33,284 nt of DNA from Magnetococcales bacterium DCbin4. Lineage in GTDB: Bacteria; Pseudomonadota; Magnetococcia; Magnetococcales; UBA8363. A model generated the notes under the pieces. That model worked only from the letters and a program-made list of their open reading frames with translations. It was not told the DNA's origin and made no database searches. The stretch lies in assembly GCA_002753735.1 (NCBI GenBank), contig PEAN01000044.1, positions 1-33,284 on the forward strand. The letters run 5' to 3'. Position 1 is the first letter of the stretch. Each line of letters opens with the position of its first letter. Positions 15,538 through 23,237 of the stretch are shown piece after piece. Made by a program: the position numbers and the translations under genes.

Positions 15538-17504
15538 TGTCATCAAGATTGGATTCGCCACGCCAGCTTTGGGAAAGGATATGGCGGCGCACAACATTGA
15601 CGGTCAAAGCGCTATTCGTGTCGGTTACCATGGGATGGGCTTTCTGGTTGCTGACCGACCTGTGGCAATCATCCCAGATTCATGCCATTTTTCGTCAAGA
15701 ACAACTGGACAAACTTGAAATTCAGGCATTGCATGACCGCCTGCTCTTTGATGAGTACATTCGAAAGCAGGAACAGTCGGTCAGGTTAATCTCCTTTCTG
15801 ACCCCACTGATTCAATGGATTGAGGCGAACATACAAAACGAACTCCCGACGCTTCGGCAGTGGAATGCAGAAAACCGCCCCCCCTGGCTTCCGCCCCCAT
15901 CGATCATGCGTAATCTGGTTGCAGCTTCCCATATCCTTCTATTAGATGAAAATAGAAAATTACGCGAGTCTTATGCTCAGGAAGATGCATCACATCAACT
16001 TTCATCCAGTTTGACCAACCAGGTTCTTCCCCATCTACTGGCATCGGATGAATACAGCCATATCGCTTCAGACGCCCAAGGAACGATTTATTTGATCAAT
16101 GTCAGTGGTATCATGGGCAAAAAATCTTCAGAGCAACCCAAGGCATTTCTGGTTCTGGTGGTCGCCCTGAATGCCGATTTTCTTTCTCTATTTCATACCC
16201 GTTCCAATTCAGATGGAATTGTAGTTTTATTCAATGGCGATACCAACCTTGTGATTGCAAGCAATCAACCCGATAAGATCAAAGAAGGAACTTCACTGGA
16301 CGAATTGAATAATAGATACGATATTATTGGAAAACGCTTTCTGGATTACAATTTTTCAATCGATATTCCCATTCATTTTGCATCCTTGGTGTCCAAGGAC
16401 GAGACCTTTCGTATCATCTCTTCCATCCAACATGAAGAGCGCAGGCACCGTGCGATTGGCTATACCGCGTTGGCGGCGATATTTTTCGCCTTGGTGTTTT
16501 TTTTGACAAGAAAGTTAAAAATATTCACCGAGGGGATGATTGGAACTGCGATCCATCAATTGGGATTGAAAAAACAGAATGTCGCTTCAGGTGATCAGCT
16601 ATTGATCATGGGAGAGCAGTTTCAATGGATGATCGATGAAATTCTCCGCTCTCGACGACGTGAACAGGCACGTCAGGAAGAGCTGGAACAGACCAACCAA
16701 GCATTGCAGCAATCCCTTGTGGTGGTCAAACGGACGCAGGCACAGTTGGTAGAAGCGGAAAAGATGGCCTCTTTGGGAAACCTGGTGGCGGGAGTGGCCC
16801 ATGAAATCAATACCCCCGTCGGATCGAGCGTTACCGCGGCCTCATTCTTGAAGCAGGAAAGCCAGAAATGTGCTGCACACTTTGCAGATGGAACGTTGCG
16901 CAAATCAGAATTGGAAAGTTACTTTCAGGATGTCACCGAATCAACCCAGATGATTTTGCAAAATTTGCACCGGGCGGCAGACCTGGTACGCAGCTTCAAA
17001 CAGGTAGCGGTTGACCGTACCAGCGAAACCCGTCGCAATTTTCGTCTCCATGAATGTATTCAACATACCTTACTGAGCCTACGCCCACATTTAAAGCAAA
17101 CCCGACACAAAGTAACCGTACACTGCCCGGAATCCTTGGAAATCAACAGTTACCCGGGTGTCTTTTCCCAAATTATCAGCAATTTTGTCATTAATTCCCT
17201 AATCCACGGTTTCCATGAAATCAATGATGGAGAAATCAACTTTGATGTATCCCATCGGGATGACCGCTTGGTCTTTCGTTATTCCGACAATGGTCACGGC
17301 ATGCCGGAGGAGGTACGGAAAAGGATCTATGAACCTTTCTTCACCACGGCCCGGAACCGGGGAGGAAGTGGTCTTGGAATGCATATTGTCTTCAATCTTG
17401 TCACCCAAACCCTGAAAGGGACCCTCCAATGTGTCAGCAGTCCCGGTCAAGGAACCCTGTATGAACTATGTATTCCCATGGAACCAGGAACCACGGGGGA
17501 ATGA
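15537..17504 (+). CDS. Membrane sensor histidine kinase with large periplasmic domain
   Basis: The product is 655 aa. A first transmembrane helix (about residues 23-43) and a second (about 306-323, YTALAAIFFALVFFLT) enclose a periplasmic domain of about 260 residues, probably double-Cache-like. A coiled coil (QEELEQTNQALQQSLVVVKRTQAQLVEAEKM) leads to the dimerisation/H-box LGNLVAGVAHEINTPVGSS with phospho-acceptor His422. The ATPase domain has the N box (NFVINSLIHGF, near 549), G1 DNGHGMPE (near 585) and G2 GGSGLGMHIV (near 609). The kinase class resembles HisKA-less, two-helix AHEINTPVG kinases. The start ATG at 15537 overlaps the binding-protein stop by 1 nt, with GGAGAG before it. The next gene encodes its likely regulator. 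Confidence 0.93.
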   Translation: MSSRLDSPRQLWERIWRRTTLTVKALFVSVTMGWAFWLLTDLWQSSQIHAIFRQEQLDKLEIQALHDRLLFDEYIRKQEQSVRLISFLTPLIQWIEANIQNELPTLRQWNAENRPPWLPPPSIMRNLVAASHILLLDENRKLRESYAQEDASHQLSSSLTNQVLPHLLASDEYSHIASDAQGTIYLINVSGIMGKKSSEQPKAFLVLVVALNADFLSLFHTRSNSDGIVVLFNGDTNLVIASNQPDKIKEGTSLDELNNRYDIIGKRFLDYNFSIDIPIHFASLVSKDETFRIISSIQHEERRHRAIGYTALAAIFFALVFFLTRKLKIFTEGMIGTAIHQLGLKKQNVASGDQLLIMGEQFQWMIDEILRSRRREQARQEELEQTNQALQQSLVVVKRTQAQLVEAEKMASLGNLVAGVAHEINTPVGSSVTAASFLKQESQKCAAHFADGTLRKSELESYFQDVTESTQMILQNLHRAADLVRSFKQVAVDRTSETRRNFRLHECIQHTLLSLRPHLKQTRHKVTVHCPESLEINSYPGVFSQIISNFVINSLIHGFHEINDGEINFDVSHRDDRLVFRYSDNGHGMPEEVRKRIYEPFFTTARNRGGSGLGMHIVFNLVTQTLKGTLQCVSSPGQGTLYELCIPMEPGTTGE

Positions 17505-17509
17505 TCACC

Positions 17510-19081
17510 ATGACCTCTGACGATCCCCTGTTATTTACGCATCACGCGCCCAAGGATGACCTCAACGAGGTCATCCATACACGCATCACGCCCGATACAC
17601 CCAATGCCCAAAAATGGAAAATCATCGTTGTTGACGATGATGAAGAAGTGCTTTCAATCACAAGGCTGGTCTTGCGCAGATTCACCTTTGAGGAACGGCC
17701 GGTTGAACTTTATTGCGGGACCTCGGGTGTTGAAGCCATACGCCTGCTCCAGGAACACCCTGACGCCGCCATACTGTTGCTGGACGTGGTCATGGAGGAT
17801 GAGCGGACAGGTTTGAATGTCGTACGACATGTCCGGGACGAAATGCAAAATTATTTCATCCGCATTATTTTGCGCACCGGACAGCCGGGTCGTGCCCCGG
17901 AAGAACATGTGTTTGCGGAATATGAAATCAACGACTACAAGGAAAAGTCATTTCTCACGGGTCAAGGATTGATCACCTCGATTCTTTCGGCATTGCGTTC
18001 ATATCGTGACCTGCGCGCCCTGGAGAACATGCGCAAAGGACTGACCCGCATCATCGATGCGACTGAAGACCTGTTCAAACCCAATTCCATTAAAACCCTG
18101 GCATCGGGAATATTGACCCAACTGGCTTCCATCATCGGGCTGGAACACAATGGCATGAAAAGCCACGTCTCCTGCCTGGCCTGTTCCAACCGACGCGGCA
18201 CCCTGCTGGTGTATGCTGGGACAGGACGATACGAAAAAGCGGTGGGATTGCCGGTCAGGGAGGTTGTATCGGACAAGGTATTCCATCACATCGAAGAAGG
18301 GATCACCAGCGGACGATCCCTCTTTTTCGATCATTGCTATTTGGGATATTTCAAATCGGCACTTGGCATCAATTTGATTTTCATCGAAGGTCATCAACCC
18401 ATCAGCAATCTTGAAAGAAAATTGCTTGAAGTATTTTCCGCCAATATCACGTTTGCGTTCGACAATCTTTTTCTGAACCGGGAAGTGATCGAAACCCAAA
18501 GAGAGGTCACATTCACCCTGGGAGAAGTCATCGAAATCCGCTCCCAGGAAACGGGACAACATGTTCGCCGTGTTGCCCTGTTTTCCAGGTTCCTGGCATC
18601 CAAATCAGGTTTGGATGAGGCCCAGGCGGAACTGCTCTTCATGGCTTCACCCCTACATGATTTGGGCAAGATTGGCATTCCCGACCCGATACTGAACAAA
18701 CCGGGACCCTTGGACCCAAAAGAACGACTGATCATGCAAGGTCATACCACCATCGGTCACAACATATTGAAGAATTCGACCCGATCCATCCTCAAGGCAG
18801 GATCCATCATTTCCCTGCAACATCATGAACGATGGGACGGGACGGGGTACCCCAACGCCCTGCGCATGGAAGAGATTCACATCTTTGCCCGCATCACCGC
18901 AGTTTCCGATGTATTCGATGCCCTTTCTTCGGACCGCTGCTACAGGAAGGCATGGGATATGGATCGGGTATTGGCATTCTTCAAGGAAGAAAGGGGACGG
19001 CAGTTCGATCCAGAGCTGGTCGATCTGCTGTTTGAGCATCAGGAAGTTCTATTCAGCATCAAACAAAATTTAAAAGATTAA
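17510..19081 (+). CDS. Response regulator with REC, DUF3369 and HD-GYP domains (predicted c-di-GMP phosphodiesterase)
   Basis: The product is 523 aa. The receiver domain (about 45-170) has acidic VVDDDEE, phospho-acceptor Asp92 (LLLDVVME), LRTG and DYKEKS with the conserved Lys. A middle DUF3369 sensor-like domain (about 185-330) follows. The C-terminal HD-GYP domain (about 335-515) has an intact HDLGKIGIPD (His383-Asp384), HHERWDGTGYP and ARITAVSDVFDAL, so it should hydrolyse c-di-GMP. The open frame begins at 17468, and ATG 17501 overlaps the kinase stop as ATGA; I prefer ATG 17510, 10 nt after GGGGG. The gene order kinase then regulator indicates a cognate pair. DUF3369-HD-GYP regulators are common in proteobacteria with sensor kinases. 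Confidence 0.93.
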   Translation: MTSDDPLLFTHHAPKDDLNEVIHTRITPDTPNAQKWKIIVVDDDEEVLSITRLVLRRFTFEERPVELYCGTSGVEAIRLLQEHPDAAILLLDVVMEDERTGLNVVRHVRDEMQNYFIRIILRTGQPGRAPEEHVFAEYEINDYKEKSFLTGQGLITSILSALRSYRDLRALENMRKGLTRIIDATEDLFKPNSIKTLASGILTQLASIIGLEHNGMKSHVSCLACSNRRGTLLVYAGTGRYEKAVGLPVREVVSDKVFHHIEEGITSGRSLFFDHCYLGYFKSALGINLIFIEGHQPISNLERKLLEVFSANITFAFDNLFLNREVIETQREVTFTLGEVIEIRSQETGQHVRRVALFSRFLASKSGLDEAQAELLFMASPLHDLGKIGIPDPILNKPGPLDPKERLIMQGHTTIGHNILKNSTRSILKAGSIISLQHHERWDGTGYPNALRMEEIHIFARITAVSDVFDALSSDRCYRKAWDMDRVLAFFKEERGRQFDPELVDLLFEHQEVLFSIKQNLKD

Positions 19082-19194
19082 CTCTATTCCATCACATTCG
19101 TTAACTTAAAAGGGTGACGGACAGTTCACTGATTCCATGGAAATATTGAATGTCGCTGTCCCTCGATCACCGCTGCGTTCCCAAAAAGGCCCCC

Positions 19195-19377
19195 ATGTCC
19201 AACAAGACACGCGCCCAAACGACCCACGATATCCTTGATCAGGTTGCCAAGGCCCAGAAGATACTCAATGATTTGAACGAAACCACCTGTCAGGAAGGGG
19301 CAACCGTCCGTAGCCGTTTGAATGCCGCAAAAGCCCACATCATGCGCGCCATCGAAAAGGCACAAACCATGAAATAG
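19195..19377 (+). CDS. Small helical protein, unknown
   Basis: The product is 60 aa and hydrophilic, with heptad-like helices (THDILDQVAKAQKILNDLNE and RSRLNAAKAHIMRAIEKAQ). No signal peptide or known motif is seen, and I do not recognise it. ATG 19195 is preceded by AAAAAGG. Its stop codon touches the GGCTCTTC element at 19377, so the element may have inserted at, or formed, the gene end. Base use resembles neighbouring coding DNA, which supports reality, but evidence is limited. Confidence 0.5.
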   Translation: MSNKTRAQTTHDILDQVAKAQKILNDLNETTCQEGATVRSRLNAAKAHIMRAIEKAQTMK

Positions 19378-19399
19378 GCTCTTCCAGCGTTAGATGTGG
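19377..19399. repeat. GGCTCTTC-type 23-bp element, copy 1
   Basis: GGCTCTTCCAGCGTTAGATG and the following TGG match the copy at 33129-33151 with 21 of 23 positions. Both copies stand just upstream of a dispersed-repeat copy (19472 and 33187). The GGCTCTTC start resembles terminal inverted repeats of ISL3-family insertion sequences, but no transposase is present, so it may be a relic or part of a larger dispersed element. Confidence 0.5.
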
Positions 19400-19471
19400 T
19401 TGAATTGTGGAACCATTGCAAAACAGTAACTATTACTACTTTATCACATTCATTGATCAGGGATTGTTGAC

Positions 19472-19535
19472 ACTCAAAAAATTATTGAAAGAAAAAAGGG
19501 GGCTTAAGGGATCGCCCCCAATTTTCTTTCAATCA
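19472..19535. repeat. Dispersed palindromic repeat, copy C (half element)
   Basis: AAAATTATTGAAAGAAAAAA is followed by GGGGGCTTAAGGGATCGCCCCC and TTTCTTTC. It is the left half of the element seen whole at 7777-7948, with diverged stem bases. It lies in the 19378-19650 gap between the small protein gene and the convergent haem-binding protein gene. The rest of that gap (19536-19650) shows nothing coding that I can support. Confidence 0.65.
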
Positions 19536-19650
19536 GCCCGACCCGGGAAGATACCCGGGCAGTTACATAAAACCTTTGAAGATCCTCCATCAAAGCCATT
19601 TTTCCTGATCATACCCGTACGGCAACCAGCGGAAAAACACACCCAGTCCG

Positions 19651-20601
19651 TCAGGGGGGAAAGACCAGATTGAGGGTATCGGAAACGCTCTTATGCTCAC
19701 TCACAGCATGATTGAAGACTGCAATCGCAGCCGGAATGGTCTTCCCCTGGCCCAGGACCGTATCATCATCATGCCCCGTGCTCAACAGGCGCGACATCTC
19801 AAGGTGCCAATACCCATCCTTCCACACCCCCCGTGCACTGACATCGGCAATGCTGCCCGATGCCTTCCCCGTCAACATCGTGCTCGGCTCCAAATCTTGC
19901 AAATGTTCCTTCGGGGCCTTGCGACTGGTGAAAATGGCTTCGCCCGCATCACTTCGATTCAGAATATTGACAACGCCATAGGGACTCTCATGTTCGGCAG
20001 CCCCCTCAATGGGATTACGGGTAATCACATGATAACGATCTTCAGCAAAACCCGCATCATTGCTCCGTCCGGCGGACCAATGCCACAGATCAACCCGATA
20101 ATCCTTGTTGCTCAACATGCAGGAATCATAGTCACCGTCCAAATAAAAACGGATGGCAAACCCGTCATCGAACTGTTTTTTGTTTTGCTGATAGCCGGTA
20201 TCGACCCAACGCCAGGGGCGATGCAGGATATCGGGCGCATTGTCCGGCCAACGGGCGGCCAGATAGAACCGATCACCAAAAACCCCAAACCGTATTTCAA
20301 CATCGTGTGTCCCCGTTTTGTTCTCGGGGTCATGTTCCAGGGCAGGATGGACCACAGCCAAAAACGTCTGTTTCGTCAGACCAGGCCATTCATCCAATTG
20401 TCCATCCACAACGGGTGCGGTATCCAGAACAGGAACGTTCACGGTGTGCGGTTGTCCCATGGGCGCCGGTTTCATGACAGGAGCACCCTCCTTTGCCATG
20501 GCAACGGAGGACCACACGGACACTGGCAGCAGCAGGGAAACAACGGCCACACCCCAATCCTGAACCCGTCGCCCCCGAAAAAAAGAACGCCTCGGAGCCA
20601 T
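19651..20601 (-). CDS. Ethylbenzene-dehydrogenase-type haem-binding domain protein, secreted
   Basis: The 316-aa precursor has a twin-arginine-containing N-terminus (MAPRRSFFRGRR) and a hydrophobic segment ending SVAMAKE. The rest fits the DMSO-reductase/ethylbenzene dehydrogenase gamma-type haem-b domain: VNVPVLDTAPVVDGQLDEWPG, VEIRFGVFGDRFYLAARWPD, DDGFAIRFYLDGDYDSCMLS, and a late GVWKDGYWHLEMSRLL. Such subunits accept electrons into a b-haem in the periplasm. No molybdenum catalytic subunit is nearby, which is unusual. A beta-sandwich sugar-binding fold of similar shape is an alternative. The ATG at 20601 lies 13 nt beyond the cupredoxin stop codon, so the two genes form an operon. The RRSFFRGRR start may be a Tat signal, though the consensus is imperfect. 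Confidence 0.78.
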   Translation of the reverse strand: MAPRRSFFRGRRVQDWGVAVVSLLLPVSVWSSVAMAKEGAPVMKPAPMGQPHTVNVPVLDTAPVVDGQLDEWPGLTKQTFLAVVHPALEHDPENKTGTHDVEIRFGVFGDRFYLAARWPDNAPDILHRPWRWVDTGYQQNKKQFDDGFAIRFYLDGDYDSCMLSNKDYRVDLWHWSAGRSNDAGFAEDRYHVITRNPIEGAAEHESPYGVVNILNRSDAGEAIFTSRKAPKEHLQDLEPSTMLTGKASGSIADVSARGVWKDGYWHLEMSRLLSTGHDDDTVLGQGKTIPAAIAVFNHAVSEHKSVSDTLNLVFPP

Positions 20602-20614
20602 CGATATTGCCGTA

Positions 20615-21082
20615 CTATTCAATTTGCAATACCCCTTCCATTCCCTGTTTGCGATGGTCCTCAATGGTACAATAGGACGTATAGCTCCCTTTCGTGACCG
20701 GCACGAAAAACAGTTCCAACATTCCATTGGGCATGATCTCCAGGGCAATCACATGCGGAGCCTTGATCTCCCCCTGGTTGGGCGCTTCGATCTTACGGGT
20801 ACTGATGGCCATGTAAAATTCCGGAGCGGTGAAATAATGCTTCTTCTCACCTACATTTTTCAGGACCAGCTTATATGCCTTGCCTGCTTTAAAGGTGGCT
20901 TTGTTGGGGGAATAGCTGTGTTCATCAAGCGTGATGGTAACGGTCTCCATTTCTTTCCAATTGGCATCGGCGACAATCTTTTCCCGTTGCGCGATGGGAT
21001 CCAAGGTTTCGGCAATCGCGGCCAAACTGCTGACCATCATCAGCGCAGAGATGGCCCATGAAGCAATCCTGGTCATGTTCAC
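20615..21082 (-). CDS. Periplasmic cupredoxin (type-1 copper protein)
   Basis: The product is about 155 aa with a signal peptide (ISALMMVSSLAAIA, cut before ETLDP). The C-terminal cupredoxin domain carries a full type-1 copper set: His82 (KKHYFTAPEFY) and Cys138, His143, Met148 (SYCTIEDHRKQGM). This supports a blue-copper electron carrier or a copper-binding domain. The start is GTG 21082, 9 nt after AGGAG; ATG 21076 is the alternative. The frame also opens to 21136 without a signal. It lies between a small membrane protein gene and the haem-binding protein gene, in the same direction. Confidence 0.85.
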   Translation of the reverse strand: MNMTRIASWAISALMMVSSLAAIAETLDPIAQREKIVADANWKEMETVTITLDEHSYSPNKATFKAGKAYKLVLKNVGEKKHYFTAPEFYMAISTRKIEAPNQGEIKAPHVIALEIMPNGMLELFFVPVTKGSYTSYCTIEDHRKQGMEGVLQIE

Positions 21083-21160
21083 GTCATGTTTCTCCTGAGT
21101 AACTTGCAGTGGTCCCAATAAAGCCTTCAGCCACAAGCCTCGTCCACTGAGGCTGAAAAG

Positions 21161-21793
21161 TCAAGAATGATCGCTCATTGAATGCGTCCTGCCCACAAAA
21201 CGACTGCTGTAGGGGGGAAGAAGTGACTGGATGGTGGTCAGTTGCTTCACAATCTGTTCCCGTCCATGCGGATCATCAACGGCGTCGGGATCAATGGCAT
21301 GGATGGCAGCGCGAATCGCCAAAGCACGTTGCCGTTCACCCTGCTGCCACATCTGAATCATATCCAATGATTCATGTTTGGGTGCATGATTGGAATGCTG
21401 GTCACGAAAATCAAGATCGGCGATCTGGTCGGCATGCAGACCAAATGCCATCAAAATGGAATGGACGTAGTTGACCCATAGGCGATCCGCGATGAACAAT
21501 GCTGCCAAATTGACCAGGAGTGACACACCAATCACCCATCCGGTTTCGTAAAGCAGCAGGGTAAACATATCCGAAGAAGCTTGTCTGTGAATGCGGTACA
21601 GATTGGCATCGATCAAGGTACTGAAACGATGGTACAGGTAGAACAGACCAACCGAAATGATGCCAAGTTCCATGACCACCAGGGCCAATAACATGCGCAT
21701 CTGGATTTTGTAATCAACATAGCGCATCCCCAACTGGCTGAACGAAAAAGTGAGTATCGGTCGCTTCGCTGTATGGAGATCCGGGTGGTCCAT
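21161..21793 (-). CDS. Two-helix membrane protein, receptor-stub-like
   Basis: The 210-aa product has a short basic N-terminus (YVDYKIQMRM) followed by two membrane helices (about residues 34-54 and 80-104). The region between them is about 25 residues and helical, and a soluble cytoplasmic tail of about 105 residues contains a His-rich stretch (DQHSNHAPKHES). The tail lacks a recognisable HAMP, MCP, kinase or GGDEF domain. The N-terminal layout resembles membrane parts of some chemoreceptor-like proteins encoded beside multihaem cytochromes. I cannot name a function. ATG 21793 has AAGGA 10 nt upstream. It begins 12 nt after the seven-haem cytochrome gene and is therefore co-transcribed. Confidence 0.72.
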   Translation of the reverse strand: MDHPDLHTAKRPILTFSFSQLGMRYVDYKIQMRMLLALVVMELGIISVGLFYLYHRFSTLIDANLYRIHRQASSDMFTLLLYETGWVIGVSLLVNLAALFIADRLWVNYVHSILMAFGLHADQIADLDFRDQHSNHAPKHESLDMIQMWQQGERQRALAIRAAIHAIDPDAVDDPHGREQIVKQLTTIQSLLPPYSSRFVGRTHSMSDHS

Positions 21794-21805
21794 CAGGTCG
21801 TATCC

Positions 21806-22588
21806 TTACAAATCGTGGCAGATCAGACAGAGTTCCGAACCCGCTTTCGAGGCAACCAAGCCACCATGCTCCTTGCTGTAGCCGACATGACAGGAAATAC
21901 ATCCAATCCTGCCATTGGGAAGAATGACGACCGTGGGTAATTGATCGATGGGACGATATCCCCCATAGGCAGAGGCCGCCTGGTAGGATTTTCCGATGGG
22001 ATGATTCATGGAACTCGATTTATGGCGCATCAGACCAGATGTGTCGATGCCGACCTGATTCATATCCGCCTGCTCGTCATGACAAGTCATGCATTGAAGG
22101 GAGAATGAATCAAGATCGAGCGATGGAAGGGTCCCCCTGGCCTCCAGATGACCGAAACTTTGGAGCGATGCACCATGGTCAGGCATCTTATCAAAGAAGC
22201 CTTTGTCATGGCAGGCAAGACAAAATGCCTCTCCGGAACTCCCGGTCCGCATCAAACCAATACCGGTTCCATGGATGTTGTGACAGGAACTACAGGTCAA
22301 ATCGCCTTTCCAGTCGAGGGGATATTCCTTGGCCAGGGGGCGTTTGGGTGCAAAGCCGCTGGGATGACTCATAAGGATCGCCTGGGCATGACAGGTCGCA
22401 CATAATCGTTCCTGGCTGGCGACCAGCATCGAAGCATTGACCGGCGTCACATCCTTGGCCAGATGGCACTGGGCACATGGTGTCGTTGCCATATGGGGTC
22501 CGGTGGTATGCGCCATGCCCCACAGCAAAAACGTGACCAGAGCGCAGCCCAGAACCAAGCCCCATTTTTTATAATTTGACAAGTTCAT
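21806..22588 (-). CDS. Membrane-anchored seven-haem c-type cytochrome (doubled-CXXCH type)
   Basis: The 260-aa product has an N-terminal membrane anchor or uncleaved signal (about residues 7-27, WGLVLGCALVTFLLW). Seven CXXCH motifs follow: CAQCH, CATCH, CSSCH, CLACH, CMTCH, CISCH, CLICH. Pairing of motifs and SHPSGF/NHPIGK segments place it in the doubled-CXXCH/cytochrome c3-like group, and extra histidines (HNIHG, GHLEARG) can serve as distal ligands. It is therefore a periplasmic electron wire. The ATG at 22588 has AAGGA 6 nt upstream and overlaps the preceding gene by 20 nt, so translation is probably coupled. It is flanked on both sides by two-helix membrane proteins. Confidence 0.9.
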   Translation of the reverse strand: MNLSNYKKWGLVLGCALVTFLLWGMAHTTGPHMATTPCAQCHLAKDVTPVNASMLVASQERLCATCHAQAILMSHPSGFAPKRPLAKEYPLDWKGDLTCSSCHNIHGTGIGLMRTGSSGEAFCLACHDKGFFDKMPDHGASLQSFGHLEARGTLPSLDLDSFSLQCMTCHDEQADMNQVGIDTSGLMRHKSSSMNHPIGKSYQAASAYGGYRPIDQLPTVVILPNGRIGCISCHVGYSKEHGGLVASKAGSELCLICHDL

Positions 22589-23123
22589 CCAGTTCCTTGA
22601 ACTTTTGCATGTGATGCTTGAACTCATCGCCAAGGTCAGGTTTCCCTGAATTTAACAGCACCAGTGCCGAATCCACCCGTTCGCTGAGACTGTCATAGTG
22701 GAATTGCAGACGGTTGGCGGCTCCAGCCAATCGAAGATGTTCGTTTTTAAGTTCGCCGGTTCCAGTCAATTGGCCAACAGAACAAGGACCATTTTTGATC
22801 TGACGGATCAAGGTTTGAGTAAACTGATGCAGGGGACCGGCAATCCGGTAGGTGCTGTAGAGGGCAATCATCCAAGTGACCAGGCCAGTCATGGCCAACA
22901 AGATGGTTCCAGATGTCATGAGGGCGGGTTCAAGTTGTTTCCGGGTCATCATCAAGGAATTGAACATGCTGGCATAATTGCCACCAGGATCATGGTCGAG
23001 ATAGAACAGGATGGCGGTGAACAGGAGACCGGAAGAAATCCCCGCCCACAGGCCCAGCTTGGCGACCAGGTGAAGACGGGCGACCACCTTGGAAGGTGGC
23101 AGGCGATTGGAGGAATCGGGCAT
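22569..23123 (-). CDS. Two-helix membrane protein with HAMP-like segment
   Basis: The 184-aa product has two membrane helices (about residues 22-44 and 70-92) enclosing a periplasmic loop of about 25 residues. The second helix leads directly into STYRIAGPLHQFTQTLIRQIKNG, a HAMP-like signature. A helical cytoplasmic tail follows, but no kinase, MCP or GGDEF output is present. It may be a truncated receptor, a partner subunit, or a membrane anchor for the seven-haem cytochrome whose gene it overlaps. The ATG at 23123 has a weak GAAAGAAATG upstream. Confidence 0.75.
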   Translation of the reverse strand: MPDSSNRLPPSKVVARLHLVAKLGLWAGISSGLLFTAILFYLDHDPGGNYASMFNSLMMTRKQLEPALMTSGTILLAMTGLVTWMIALYSTYRIAGPLHQFTQTLIRQIKNGPCSVGQLTGTGELKNEHLRLAGAANRLQFHYDSLSERVDSALVLLNSGKPDLGDEFKHHMQKFKELDELVKL

Positions 23124-23174
23124 GACGCATTTCTTTCGGGATCAAACGCCACATCATTCGGTATCGTGGCAGAT

Positions 23175-23204
23175 ATTTTGGCAGACTGAACCATCAAATG
23201 TCAA
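23175..23204 (-). promoter_or_regulatory. Candidate sigma70 promoter before the HAMP-like/seven-haem genes
   Basis: On the minus strand TTGACA (23204-23199) and CAAAAT (23180-23175) are 18 nt apart, about 50 nt upstream of the ATG at 23123. The -35 is perfect and the -10 is 4/6. It lies in the 114-nt gap after the three-haem gene, so the downstream genes could be transcribed independently of it. Confidence 0.42.
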
Positions 23205-23237
23205 TATGCAGATGAACATCTGAAGAAATGATCAAGT

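Noticed and set aside
19377-19535. An intact insertion sequence
   Set aside because: No transposase frame or pair of facing terminal repeats is visible; only a 23-bp element and half of a dispersed repeat are present.
19693-20697. 334-codon plus-strand open frame opposite the haem-binding protein gene
   Set aside because: The opposite strand carries a signal peptide and conserved family motifs; this frame does not.
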